A stretch of 64,000 bases of DNA, from NCBI GenBank assembly GCA_016648135.1, contig JADDOH010004248.1, positions 1 to 64,000 of the forward strand, given 5' to 3'. The DNA is from Agrypnia vestita (lineage: Eukaryota > Arthropoda > Insecta > Trichoptera > Phryganeidae). Shown here one piece after another: positions 54,481 to 64,000 of this stretch (position 1 is its first letter; every line of letters starts with the position of its first letter). The translations under genes were made by a program, and so were the position numbers. The notes beneath the pieces are model-generated. The model worked only from the letters and a program-made list of their open reading frames with translations, was not told the origin of the DNA and made no database searches.

Positions 54481-54790
54481 TTATATCGTTATTAATCATG
54501 TGAGCTGATAATTACGAAGGATCGGCCTTGTCCTTAGAGCTGACGACGCGATGAAAGAGACAGATGTCAAAAATGGCGCCACGGAATACGCATGCGCGGC
54601 TGCCGCCGTGATGCTAGTGAAAAGTACGCGGGAAATGAAAAACACGTCGTTTTTTCGACTCCTAAACGATGATATCATAATGTTTTCGACGTCCGTTTGT
54701 TTCGTGTTGCTATATGTCACCACGAACCCGCAATTCAGTCATAGAGGAAACAGCACGCCGAAAAGATAAAAAGAACCTTTCGTTTTAATT
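54481..54790. other. CG-containing island, possible promoter or exon
   Basis: TGTCAAAAATGGCGCCACGG, ACGCATGCGCGGCTGCCGCC and GTACGCGGGAAATG form a CG-dense island with opposed open frames of about 72-75 codons. CATGCGC and AAAATGGCGCC resemble promoter-type sequence motifs. It has no recognised protein. Confidence 0.33.
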
Positions 54791-54997
54791 TAAAACAATT
54801 CGACCGATATGTCATTTGGAATTTCTAAGTATTCTATGGATAATGAAGTTAAATATATCGATGACTTTTGGATTTTTTAATGAAAAAACAGATACGACAT
54901 TTTCGTCATTATCGGTATCACTATTGACAGATAATTTAGATAGATACGAACTTAATATGTGTTGATTAAATTCAAATCCTGTGTTTATATGTTATAG

Positions 54998-55672
54998 ACA
55001 AAGTGTAAATTTCGATAATGTATATATTGACTAATATATGTAAGCATTAACTATGAGTTTTAGTTACAGTATTCACAAAATAATTCATGAAAACTTTACT
55101 TAGTTGGTGTATGCATTCACGGTTCGGTGTCTGTCAAAGTATTCACAATGTCCATCTGACGTACAGTAGAATGGAGCTGCCATATTAAAAAAAATCAAAA
55201 AAACTTCAAACTCATGGCAATCTTAAAGCAAAGGAGATATATAATATAAAAATTAAATGAAAATTATATTTTTAATTATATCTATTAATATAAGTAATTA
55301 AATAGCCAATATTATTTTCATTGAATAAATATATTTTTTAATAAAGCTATGCCTACGAATAGAATCAATTTTCAACATGCGTAATTGTTTAGAGTGACAA
55401 CGCTGCTATTCCTAGGATTAATTTATACGGAAAAAATTATTACCGGCTGTGGAGTGCGTGCGCGTTGTTATAATTACTATCTGACATAACCTCAAAGTTT
55501 GACAAACCTTCGATGTGACCAGTTCGCCTCGGCAAGTTCACACACTTACCAGTTAAATCATACATTTTCTAGTGAAAGTATACACGAAATGCTACAATGT
55601 ATAATGTAACTAAAACTCATAGTTAGTGCATACATATATGTGTACGTTATCGAAATTAACACTTTGTCTAAC
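54998..55672. mobile_element. TIR element of about 675 bp
   Basis: The left end TAGACAAAGTGTAAATTTCG, with AACTATGAGTTTTAGTTACA about 50 bases further in, is inverted at the right end (TGTAACTAAAACTCATAGTT, then CGAAATTAACACTTTGTCTA). The arms pair over about 75 bases with scattered changes. No transposase frame is present. Flanks do not give an obvious target duplication. Confidence 0.8.
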
Positions 55673-55991
55673 GTGTATAAAATAAAGTTTTAGATATCTA
55701 AGCATTTAATTAAGTCGTTAAAACTCAAGGATTTCTAATGATTTCAAACAATATATAAAATATCAGCATTAGAGGCAACGGAAGGAGGTTTATTAACCAT
55801 TAATTGCTTTTGTATAAAAAAGACGATTAAAATCAATACGAGAACTTCACACATAATTTAAGTGCTTGTGGTTTTACCTTACTATAGAAATATAATGTAT
55901 CTTTCAGTGATGTTCAGACATTATTTTTTCATTATATTACAGCAGACTTTAAATAAACTATACTTTACTAGAATGTCTGCAAAATAAAAAT
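55673..55991. other. AT-rich stretch, nothing recognised
   Basis: No signal identified between the TIR element and the solo LTR. Confidence 0.45.
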
Positions 55992-56392
55992 TGTCGGCTG
56001 TGGGAGTTGTATTAATTTTATTTATTTATTTGAGCACGACTTTCATCGGAGCACCGTTCTTTAGTTCACACTAAATTTTGTAATTCGCACTAATTATCAC
56101 TAGTCACTCGTCTGTGGAACACTTTATTTTCGTTTGCTAGAATCTTCGTCCGTCTGTGAAATACTTTCTTCCCACTATCTATTACTCGCCTGCTGGCTTT
56201 CATGGCGTTAGCCCGCTGTCAAAGAAAACTGACTCGCGCTCGCGCTTGCATTGCTTTTATACAAAAATATTAGTTTCGCGAATGTTCGGAAATTCTCCGT
56301 ATTTCTAGATATTTTTTCAAGGATAGGACAGTTGATTCTAGATTCATGTGGACCAAATGCGTAGTTACTATTGTTTTTAAACATTCGTGACA
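55992..56392 (-). mobile_element. Solo LTR with 4 bp target duplication, TGTC...GACA family
   Basis: On the minus strand the 401 bp block starts TGTCACGAATG and ends CAACTCCCACAGCCGACA. It contains TTTTTGTATAAAAGCAATGC (TATA box), then TTGACAGCGGGCTAACGCC, then CTCAAATAAATAAATAAA (polyadenylation signal). AAAT lies on both sides (55988-55991 and 56393-56396). Its order matches the LTR at 14165-14558. Gypsy-type insertion is likely from the 4 bp duplication. Confidence 0.78.
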
Positions 56393-56789
56393 AAATGTTC
56401 CTCTTAATCTTCTAATCGCTATTATATATATTTTATTTTGCCAGATAAATATTTAATTTCAAATATGTTCCAAAATGTCAACGTAAAACTCATTCTTCAA
56501 TGGTAAAGAAGTGATCCGTCCCCTTTGACCTCCGATCTTGCAGTTTTCTGATTTCTATGTGACGCAGTAGGATTTTTATTTATCTAATGTTGTGTATATC
56601 TTTTTCATCTTGTCATTGTATCTATCAGGAGCGTGCAGTGAGATCATTTAAGCATAACATTTTCATAAACAAATATTTTGGAGAAAATATATAAATTAAA
56701 TATTTATCGGACAGAATATTATGATACATTAAAATATGAATACTATGATAGTAATTGTGATAGGAATATTACGAGATATACGTTTTTTT
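56393..56789. other. AT-rich stretch with one shared repeat
   Basis: No gene. 56700-56782 matches 37800-37892 (GACAGAATATTATG, GGAATATTACGAGA). Confidence 0.5.
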
Positions 56790-57605
56790 AATATTTTAAC
56801 TTTACCAATAAGACCTATCCTAACCATAACTAACCTAAGCAAATGCATAAATATCAAAGAACGATGATCCAAAGATGGGAAATCAATTGCCGCATAGACC
56901 AACCTTTATCCGCATGAAAAAGATGTTCTGCAGTCATGATCTCAATCTTACGATTACGAATGCGAATGGTCAGATGCTACGTGTTTTCAGTATTATTCTA
57001 TGGAATGGAAGCACGGACGCTTACCGAAGAACTGATAAGGCGACTTGAGTCATTCGAGATGTGGATCTACAGAAGAATTCTCAAAATAAGCTGGATGATT
57101 AGATTTAATAATGAAGATGTTATGGCTCGGATGAATAAATAAAAAGAAGTTATTAAAACAATAAAAATCCGAAAACTTCAATATCTAGGACATGTGATGA
57201 GACATCCAGATAAATACGAGATCTTGCATCTCATAATGCAGGGAAAGATTGCCGGAAGTCGGGGCCCTGGAAGAAGGAGGACTTCTTGGCTGAAAAACTT
57301 GAGACAGTGGTTTGGCCAGTCTACTGTGGAGCTGTTCCGGGCCGCAAGTAAACAAAGTCCGCATAGCCAACATGATAGCCAACGTCCGTTAAACGGATAG
57401 GACACGAGAAGAAGAAGAAGATGATCCAAAGTATTCGCAACTTTACCAAAAATATTTAACCTAACCTAACTAAATATTTATCTAATAACAATGTTCCAAA
57501 GTATTCACAATATTTACCAATAAGACCTGGCCTAACCTGACCTAATCAAATAATTATCAAAGAGCGATGTTCCAAAGTACTAGCAATTTTACAAATAAGA
57601 CATGA
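56790..57605 (+). repeat. CCTAA-bearing tandem repeat, about 75 bp unit
   Basis: Units run GTTCCAAAGTATTCACAATA, TTTACCAATAAGACC, CCTAACCTGACCTAATC, then ATTATCAAAGAGCGAT. There is one unit left of the LINE insertion (56800-56874) and two or more to its right (57421-57605). The units diverge by about 10-20 percent by eye. CCTAACCTAAC strings lie inside each. Confidence 0.78.
56875..57420 (+). mobile_element. LINE insertion with 11 bp target duplication
   Basis: The frame reads RMRMVRCYVFSVLFYGMEAR, TLTEELIRRLESFEMWIYRR, ILKISWMIRFNNEDVMARMN, a stop, then IKIRKLQYLGHVMRHPDKYE, LMQGKIAGSRGPGRRRTSWL and KNLRQWFG. This is a widespread LINE C-terminus (MEAWTLTE, LE.FEMW.YRRIL.I.W, LGHVMR, GKI.G.RGPGRRR.SWL.NLR.W). 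It starts at the 5' truncation point and ends in GAGAAGAAGAAGAAG. ATGATCCAAAG is present at 56864-56874 and 57421-57431. One in-frame stop separates the two frames. Confidence 0.92.
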
Positions 57606-57945
57606 ATTTTTCATTCAATTATTTAATATAAATCTGATTTATGTACAATTTATGTACAGTCATTTGTTTCTGAAGGACAAAAGGTTACAGTGTCCGTATC
57701 TACCTGCTGCATGTAATCTGTTTTGTCCTTTACGTCGGGGTCACTGACACGGTTTGATATCGAAGGAGGATTAGATGTACCTACAGTTGCTTTTTCAGTA
57801 CGCAAACATTGCCATCATATCTTCAATACATCAATATCAGGGGCGTGCACTCCACACTGTGTGCAATCAAAAAACCTGTGCAGTACTATATTTTCTACAT
57901 AATAAATCTAAATTACATATTTTTTAATATATCGACCCTATTTAT
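57606..57945. other. Unassigned stretch
   Basis: No gene or repeat recognised. Confidence 0.4.
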
Positions 57946-58130
57946 TTACTTATTTATTCATGGGAAACTAACAGTACATTTAAAATAAAATTACACATGA
58001 TTATTAAACAGTATAGAGACCATCTTACAAGTTTCCACAGAATTAACATGTTATGTATTATAACAACAATAACTGTGTAATGTCTGTTCAAAAGAAAGAG
58101 GATGGATTAAAGAAGATGGAAAAAAAGGTT
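57946..58130 (-). mobile_element. LINE 3' tail fragment
   Basis: TTTATTCATGGGAAACTAAC with AGTACATTT resembles TTTATTAGAGACACTAACAG at 21970 and TTTATTGAGACATTAACTGG at 31014, i.e. the 3' UTR end of the same LINE family on the minus strand. No coding part remains. Confidence 0.55.
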
Positions 58131-58335
58131 TATGACTGAGGTGTATATCCAAGAGATTTAAATTCATAGATTGATGAATTAAAAAGATCCAAGTCGCTGA
58201 ATATAGAGTTGAACAAATTGGACGAGCGATATATAAAAGAGTTTTGCCTATACCTGGTCTGTAATGAGGCTCGAACCCGCGATCATTGGAACACTAGCCT
58301 GGTAAGTGTCTTTAGCCCACCATTAGCCCACCACC
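58131..58335 (-). mobile_element. tRNA-derived SINE type 2
   Basis: Minus strand: GGTGGGCTAATGGTGGGCTA, GACACTTACCAGGCTAGTGT, then GATCGCGGGTTCGAGCCTCA (box B) and TACAGACCAGG. The head matches the copy at 30.4 kb (GACACTTGC...TAGTGATCC...GGGATCGAACC...CCAGACCAGC). Confidence 0.7.
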
Positions 58336-58626
58336 ACCAGAAAACCATGCCCAATAGGTTCATTAATTAATACCAAATAAAACTGCGCATGCGTTAAGCA
58401 AAATCTGCCCCAAACGTGTGTATACTAACTAAACGAAATACTTATGTTTTTCGCGCCACGGAGTGTTCTAAATACATGGCTTGGTTCGAAGATACGTGTT
58501 TTCAAAACGACGCACATAATATGTACGCGTACTCATAGTTCGCACAAATAGCTGTATTATTTGACAAAAATAAGATTCTGAAAGAGAATACAACCATCAA
58601 GCACCATCATACAAGCATCAATATTA

Positions 58627-59060
58627 TTATATATATACGAGTATATATAAAGAAACTCGTGTTTCTCCACAACCAGCCACAACCACCCACCGGTGGTTAT
58701 AGTGATAGCCCTTGGTGTCACATCGAAAATACGCGAGTTTGGTGGGGGTGGCTGTGCGTGGGTGGGAGTGGGTGATGAAAATGTGCTTTCTAGCATTTTG
58801 TTTTGTTATGGGAAGGCCGCAAATGCTTCAGATTGTTGTGTTGAATTTTTCAGAAGGAGTTCTGGAAAATTCCCGAAAGTTCTATAAGGTTTTAAACTGA
58901 GTGGCGGAATGTGTCGGTGTGTCTAGAAGGTTCCTGTACATTCAATAAATTTCTTGAAAGTTCTGGAAGGAGAATGTTCCAGAAGGTTCGCGAAAGTTCT
59001 ATGACGATCCAAACGGTGTACTAAAAATCGGCGCGTGCGAAGCCGCGCGGGCACAGCTAG
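58627..59060 (+). mobile_element. Non-autonomous Helitron, copy 3
   Basis: 5' part ATATATAAAGAAACTCGTGT. CACCCACCGGTGGTTAT and GAGTTTGGTGGGGGTGGCTG are shared with copy 2. The 3' end GGCGCGTGCGAAGCCGCGCG forms a perfect GC hairpin before GGCACAGCTAG and T. The frames of 60-80 codons inside are conserved with copy 2 only as DNA and carry no known domain. Confidence 0.85.
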
Positions 59061-59443
59061 TACAATACAAAACCTAATGCACGCCACTGCTTAATACATA
59101 CTTTACACTAGATTGTTAATCGAATAACTAAAAATATACAAACAAATTGATTTTCTAGGCACGAGTAGAAGAGCTTTAGTCTTCTTTTATTTTTAATGGC
59201 GTGGCTTAAACTGTCAAACAATTTAATCAGTTTTACACAAGTAAGCCCATTCGGAGAACTAAGGTTGAGTGACACAACTCAAAGCTTATCTGTTATTTAA
59301 TTTTTCGATAAAAATATTGAAAAAAATACGTTGGTTCTGCAAGTAAACGGCATTTGAGATTATTTTTCCACGTGTTAAAAAAATCGGGTAAACAAAATTA
59401 ATAAATTTAACACTTAATGAGAATCCTGACCTGCTATTCATAT
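59061..59443. other. Unassigned AT-rich stretch
   Basis: No signal identified. Confidence 0.4.
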
Positions 59444-59547
59444 GTGCAGGGTTATTTGGAAAACATTAATAAACTCGCAGGTCTATATTTCTGCCTTGAT
59501 TATGAGTCGAAAATGTTCAATAGTTATGGAGATACGTGACATCAAGG
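59444..59547. mobile_element. Fold-back element, left-end fragment (TTATTT subtype)
   Basis: TGCAGGGTTATTTGGAAAAC, CATTAATAAACTCGCAGGTC, TGATTATGAGTCGAAAATGT and AGTTATGGAGATACGTGACA match 30590-30700, with a 20-base internal deletion. Confidence 0.78.
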
Positions 59548-59965
59548 AGACTCATCAGCTATACTTGATTTGTCCAAATTACTTTGTATAATACCTACAA
59601 TACCGCACCCAAACTAATTTGTACATTATATCTTTCCTTCTACTCCCGTCCCACATTCCCCTCCACCCTCTCCACTCGCTATTAATGATGTTAAAGTAAA
59701 TTTTAAAATTCAGTGGAAAATTTTTAAGATTGTTTTGCTGTTAATTTTTCCCTAACAAAATAAATAAATAAACACACAAATACACACACTCACACAAACT
59801 CATTATTGGACATGTTTTTTCTTATTTTTTTATCGATTGTATATATGTGTTTTCTTGTAATTGGCCCAAAACTCTGTATATCAATTATTGTTTTTTTTCA
59901 AGATTGATTAATTATATGGCTATAAGAAAACCAAGAAATGAAAATAAAAATAAATAAAATAAAAT
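59548..59965 (+). mobile_element. Two A-rich tails, probably LINE 3' ends
   Basis: CCCTAACAAAATAAATAAAT at about 59750 and AATAAAAATAAATAAAATAA at about 59942 each close an AT-rich UTR-like block. No coding remnant is present. A CACACAAATACACACACTCA patch lies at 59774. Confidence 0.4.
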
Positions 59966-60289
59966 AATGGTGGATGTTTTTCAGTTGCATCTTGTGTGCA
60001 TATTCATCGGTTAATCCGAATTGATTCTCATTTATTGTAGAGTTGGCTTTTGTGATTGAATTTAGTCTCCTTTTGGCTGCTTATTCAAAAAATTTCGATA
60101 TATTAGATAAGTAGTATATGACCTGATTCTCATTGTTTGTTGAATTGGATTCACTACCAATATGATTGTAGGTGATTATCCCTCACCACACACAAGGATC
60201 TTAATTCTTTTTGGTGAGGTATAAACATACAAAAACAATTTACCAGTTATCATTCCTAGTATCATCTATAAAATAAATTAAAAAAATAA
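59966..60289. other. AT-rich stretch, nothing recognised
   Basis: No signal identified. Confidence 0.4.
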
Positions 60290-60510
60290 AAATAAAAAAT
60301 TCTTCTTCGTTATGGCAGAGACATCGCGTCCGCTGATGATGATGACTCCACCGCCAAATCTATCTGGCGCCATCTGCTCCGATTTGCAGCATTCCTGACG
60401 GCTTTCTGAGCCACTGATTGCAGACTTCACCACATACGTCCATCTAGTCGTCGATCTTCCGCGGGGACGGGTTCCTTTGGCTTTCCCTTGTACCACCAGT
60501 CTGTCTATTG
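60290..60510 (-). mobile_element. LINE C-terminal fragment (lineage of 3313-3540)
   Basis: The minus-strand frame reads AIDRLVVQGKAKGTRPRGRS, TTRWTYVVKSAISGSESRQE, then CCKSEQMAPDRFGGGVI. GRS.TRW followed by a decayed W-R region matches the plus-strand copy at 3.3 kb. The 3' end is TAACGAAGAAGAA followed by an A-rich tail. On this strand the 5' side is cut at the hAT-like end at 60511. Confidence 0.72.
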
Positions 60511-60660
60511 CAGTGTTTCCCAACCTTTTTTTACCATGCCCTCCTACTCAAGTCTTTCTAAAATTCTGATGTCCCCGTTCTGGTCTTTTTCTGATATATC
60601 TATGTATGTTGATATTACTTTTGTTATTTCCTTTTTCACTTAGCACCGTATCTCTTTTTG
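60511..60660 (+). mobile_element. hAT-like terminal sequence
   Basis: CAGTGTTTCCCAACCTTTTT, then ACCATGCCCTCC, is the kind of terminal repeat found on many animal hAT elements. Only one end is seen; no GGTTGGGAAACACTG counterpart lies nearby, so any 8 bp target duplication cannot be tested. No transposase is present. Confidence 0.5.
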
Positions 60661-60761
60661 TATAAATCTAATGTATTTGTTTTAACATTTTGTCTATGTA
60701 CCTTGTCTCTTTATATATCTTATGTATCGTTTGTATTATATTTCAATATGCTTACTTACAA

Positions 60762-61106
60762 TTACGCCGTTTCTTCTGTCCTGACATACAACTCTCGCCT
60801 CATCCACATTCATACATCTGCGCATGCAAGCTCGACGGTTGTTGAGGCTACTAACGGGACCAGTATGTGGTTAACCTGGTCCTTCCACGTCTTCCGCGGT
60901 CGCCCTCTCTTTCTGGAACCGTCAACACTTGCGTTACATATCTTTCTTACCATTCTTTCCTTATTCATTCGCTCAACATGCCCAAACCACCTGAGTGACC
61001 ATATTTTAATTCTATTAATTATGCTAAGATCAGTTTTACATTCATCCCAAATATCTTCATCATAAATGGATTTGCCGCACATACATCTGAGAGGTCTTAC
61101 CTTCAA
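60762..61106 (-). mobile_element. LINE fragment of the 11.9 kb lineage, minus strand
   Basis: Minus-strand frame 61106-60810: MKVRPLRCMCGKSIYDEDIW, IINRIKIWSLRWFGHVERMN, KERMVRKICNASVDGSRKRG, then RPRKTWKDQVNHILVPLVAS. This stretch is open and nearly identical in DNA to 12900-13080. It lacks about 30 bases around LEDGPVR and shows a deletion before GETA (CAGAAGAAACGGCGTAATT). Confidence 0.87.
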
Positions 61107-62117
61107 TATATGTATCCTTGTATGGAATGTGTGGGTGTTACTGCACTAACATCCCCACATACTGAAATAAATACTTACCTATTTACTTAAACTGTAAAAT
61201 AAAATAACATAAACCAATAATAATTTAGAAGAATGCATTTGGTGGTCGAGTTGATATGTTTGGTGTTCTTTATATGGCCTCTGTTTTATGAATACGTTAA
61301 ATAATTGCATCTTTCTTTCTATAGAAGACGCACTTGTTTAATTCACATCAAAGTGATTTCGTTATAACACCGCGTATTTGCAACACCGCTGGGTGGATCG
61401 AATATTCGGGGTCTCACTTACGCAATTTTTAATGTTCACTATCGTATGAAGAAAAGGAAAATGCTAGGAATTCCGAAGGCACGAATTCCGTGTTCGCATC
61501 TCTATTGTTTAAAAAAAAAATGTAGGTTATTGTGGATATATTATTATGGTATATTAGTAATACATTTAAGAATGTAAAGTGTAAAATACTAGTTAATATA
61601 CAAGTTGTTATATTAACTAACTTAAGAAATAAATAAAATAAATTATAACTTTTATATTAAAAATAGGTAATTTATAACAACAAAAGAAAATTATTTTAAA
61701 AGATGTTGACTGCATTATAAATGGAGAGAAGATTCAACCAAACAATATGCATCAACCTTTATTACATCTCTAAACGTATTTAAATACATATTCTTAACAA
61801 TTTTTCTTATTATTAATTGCTAAGCCAAAAGTATAATTCCAGTCCCCATAAAAAAATATTTCTCTAACAAGGCTAGGTACTAAAATATTTTACTGTACTA
61901 ACAGTTTACCAACCTTTCTAGTTATCCGGAAAATGTTGCATTATTAGCAAAACATGTAATCAAGTAGCTTTCGTCTGTATAAAGACAAGGATATTTTTCG
62001 TTTCTTTTTTGGCATCAATATTCACATATTTTTTTTAAGTATTGAACACCCACTATTTTGAAATAATGTGTAGGATCAGGCGAATCGATATCATTTTTTA
62101 CAAAGACAATTTTTATA
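61107..62117. other. AT-rich stretch, nothing recognised
   Basis: No gene. GTGTTCGCATCTCTATT at about 61489 also occurs at 15531 next to a SINE, a small shared string. Confidence 0.45.
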
Positions 62118-62770
62118 TACAGGATGTCTCATAGCTAGTAGTAAAAAAATTACAGGTGGATTCCTACCTTGATAATGAGTCGAAAATGTTCAAGCAACAA
62201 TGATCAATAGTTATGGAGATATGCAATATCAACGTTTACATTTTTTTTCAATATTTCTGATTTTTTGCATAATATTGAACAATCGTAACAGTAACTTTTA
62301 TCGATTATTAACAATTCATTGCTTCAATACAACTCAAAAAAAGTAATAAAAACCTTGTAAAAAAAACTATTTTCAATTTATGTAAGGTGTTTATCACCTT
62401 TATCTATTTTTTCAATATTTCTGACTTTTTTTACAAAACATATAACTATCATCACACTAATTTATATCGATTACGAAAAATTCTTTTGTTTCAATATAAA
62501 TTAAATAAAATGATAAAATCCCTGCACAAAGTCCCGTTGAAACGTTTTCCGATTTAAATTGGAAGGTTTTTATTATTTTATTCGACTTGTATTAAAGAGA
62601 ATTTTTTTTGATCTGAATGAATGATTCTTTTATGATGATACAGTGATAAGTCACTGTAATGAAAGTTCAACTTTTTGTCAAAAATAAGACAATTTTTGCA
62701 ATTTTCGAATTGTTATAAAGGCAAGAATCCACCTCTAAAGTTTTTGGAATTATTTATGAAACAACCTGTA
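62118..62770. mobile_element. Fold-back element, long copy (GTCTCAT subtype)
   Basis: Left end TACAGGATGTCTCATAGCTA, right end ATTTATGAAACAACCTGTA. The arms contain CCTTGATAATGAGTCGAAAA, then an internal rearrangement with two AATATTTCTGA motifs (62258 and 62414). The centre near 62540 has TTGAAACGTTTTCCGATTTA. Parts of the right arm near GCAATTTTCGAATTG are deleted. Confidence 0.85.
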
Positions 62771-63345
62771 TAAAATAAGTAAATATTTTTTTCTTGATAT
62801 CTTTTAATTTACAATAATTATGTCCGTAATACAAAAATAATAGTTATGTCATGAGGGATACAAATTAGGCGCAGTTCGACGGCTCCAATGTATTATTCAA
62901 TGACATAATCAAGATATCTATCAAAATAGCAATAATAGTATTGTTCTCATGAAAGCAATGTAATTATTTATCATTTGTTTTTTTAAGACTGCGTGATATT
63001 TATCTGCACCTTATCTGTGACTTCAAATCACAAAGTCAAAAGGAAGTAACGTTATGCAAATTATTTTTTGCTTGTCAGCTCACAATTTTATGTTAACATA
63101 AACTCGCGTAAATAAATAACACAGCCGCTAGAGTCGGAAATGAACTTTCACAATATTCTTCGCTTTTAGAAATTTCTCCAGTATTGCAAGTCGTAAATGC
63201 AACAGGAAAAATTCACAGCGAGGCAGAAATGATAGTTGTTTGAGTTTTATTGTTTTTCAGATTTACAAAGCTATACAAAAATAATTCGTGCATGTACTCA
63301 TGTAGGCGCGGTAAAAGTTATACCTTTAAACTCAAATAAAGGCAA
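62771..63345. other. Unassigned AT-rich stretch
   Basis: No gene or repeat recognised. Confidence 0.45.
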
Positions 63346-63352
63346 AGTTATG

Positions 63353-63710
63353 CAGTGTCCGGTGTAGGAGCCTTTAATAGAATAAAATATGATCAATTTC
63401 ATCGTCAAAACACCCCCTATATGTCATTTTTCTCAAGCCATAATGAAATGGAGATGATGTATCAAATTTACTAATATCTTACCATGTACAGGTCCTATAA
63501 ATATCAAGGAGGTCTCATTTAAAAAATAAAATAATAAGAATCCATGTTACGTTAATAATTTTTAAAAATATTTTTAAAAAGATGCCACAAATAAGGGTTA
63601 AAAAAATACGATAAAAACATGTTTTTATCGTAATTTTTTTGGGGTGTTTTGTCGATGAAATTGATCATATTTTATGCTATTAAAGGCCCTGACACCCATC
63701 ACCGGACACT
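63353..63710. mobile_element. TIR element of about 355 bp with a nested palindrome
   Basis: The left arm (AGTGTCCGGTG, GCCTTTAATAGAATAAAATA, GATCAATTTCATCG, AAAACACCCC) is inverted at the right (GGGGTGTTTT, CGATGAAATTGATCATATTT, ATTAAAGGCC, CACCGGACACT). Arms are about 66-70 bases with few mismatches. Inside, TACGATAAAAACATG is followed by its own reverse complement at 63607-63632. No transposase is present. Confidence 0.86.
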
Positions 63711-63895
63711 CAACGGACAAACTGTATATTAATGACGCTCCAAGCATTGAGTTATAAAAATCTACACTGATCATTGCGATTATTTTACCGAGTTTCGCGG
63801 AAAGAATTAAATCTTATGTTACAAAAATGTAACCTCGAATATTTAAAATAATTGGGACAAACAAAAACTTTAAAAAATAAAAAGTTGGCGTCTTT
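63711..63895. other. Unassigned AT-rich stretch
   Basis: No signal identified between the TIR element and the window-end repeat. Confidence 0.4.
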
Positions 63896-64000
63896 GTTAA
63901 GCCCTGCTCTTAATATGTAATATAGTATATTTTTGACGGGCTAGGGAGCATCGGTGGTGTCTGTGTCATGTAGTTGCCGCGTTTCCATCCGGGCGTCCGA
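63896..64000 (+). mobile_element. SINE type 3 head, cut by the window edge
   Basis: GTTAAGCCCTGCTCTTAATA, then AGTATATTTTTGACGG matches 16607-16645. GGGCTAGGGAGCATCGGTGG and TTTCCATCCGGGCGTCC may be the start of a tRNA-like head whose box B lies past the window end. Confidence 0.45.

Overview
The window looks like AT-rich, gene-poor DNA from an insect nuclear genome, most likely lepidopteran. Three things support this: short Helitrons with the TC...CTAG ends known from insects, several arthropod-type LINE lineages, and scattered CCTAA/TTAGG-like strings typical of insect intergenic DNA. No open reading frame in the window reads as an intact host gene. Nearly everything that can be recognised is transposon debris, tandem repeat, or AT-rich DNA with no signal. 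There is no rRNA, no intact tRNA, no CRISPR and no bacterial operon structure. I could not run a homology search, so family assignments rest on motifs and on comparing copies within the window.

Main repeat classes. (1) LINE (non-LTR retrotransposon) fragments, almost all 5'-truncated, from at least seven lineages. The longest (11.87-13.23 kb) keeps the reverse transcriptase core with FVDLQKAYDRV and YADD; others lie at 0-0.18, 3.3, 17.4-17.8, 19.88-21.07, 21.93-22.68, 22.72-23.29, 25.74-26.2, 26.2-26.68, 31.0-31.3, 34.0-34.5, 47.4-47.9, 51.0-51.5, 56.88-57.42, 57.95-58.1, 60.29-60.51 and 60.76-61.1 kb. (2) A family of about 520-650 bp fold-back elements: one half is the reverse complement of the other, with ends TACAGGGT...ACCCTGTA. 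It has ten whole or partial copies, in at least three end-subtypes. (3) LTR remnants: a solo LTR at 29398-29631 with GTTAT duplications, a second TGTC...GACA family (14.2, 24.3, 46.4 and 56.0 kb, the last flanked by AAAT duplications), and an LTR-like block at 32 kb with an internal 209 bp duplication. (4) Three Helitrons ending in CTAG (6.1, 27.6 and 58.6 kb). (5) tRNA-derived SINEs of at least three kinds. (6) Small inverted-repeat elements (15.7, 36.6, 42.7, 55.0 and 63.4 kb). (7) Other interspersed repeats recognised only because they recur.

Tandem repeats: a 43 bp minisatellite (14.73-15.05 kb) touching a mariner-like fragment; a 43/49 bp array inside a LINE coding remnant (19.96-20.82 kb), itself interrupted by another LINE tail; a fourfold array of a 301 bp unit (49.28-50.50 kb); and 147, 192 and 209 bp duplications.

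The most interesting structures are nested. A minisatellite appears to have grown from LINE coding sequence and absorbed part of an inserted LINE tail. A LINE copy at 56875-57420 sits inside a CCTAA-bearing tandem repeat with an 11 bp target duplication. The PLE-like block at 34.6-35.4 kb has an inverted repeat and a hammerhead-like string. A few GC-richer islands (4.4, 13.45, 21.65, 24.95, 26.9, 42.1, 43.9, 52.9 and 54.6 kb) are the only places where host exons or regulatory DNA might hide; none can be called a gene from sequence alone.
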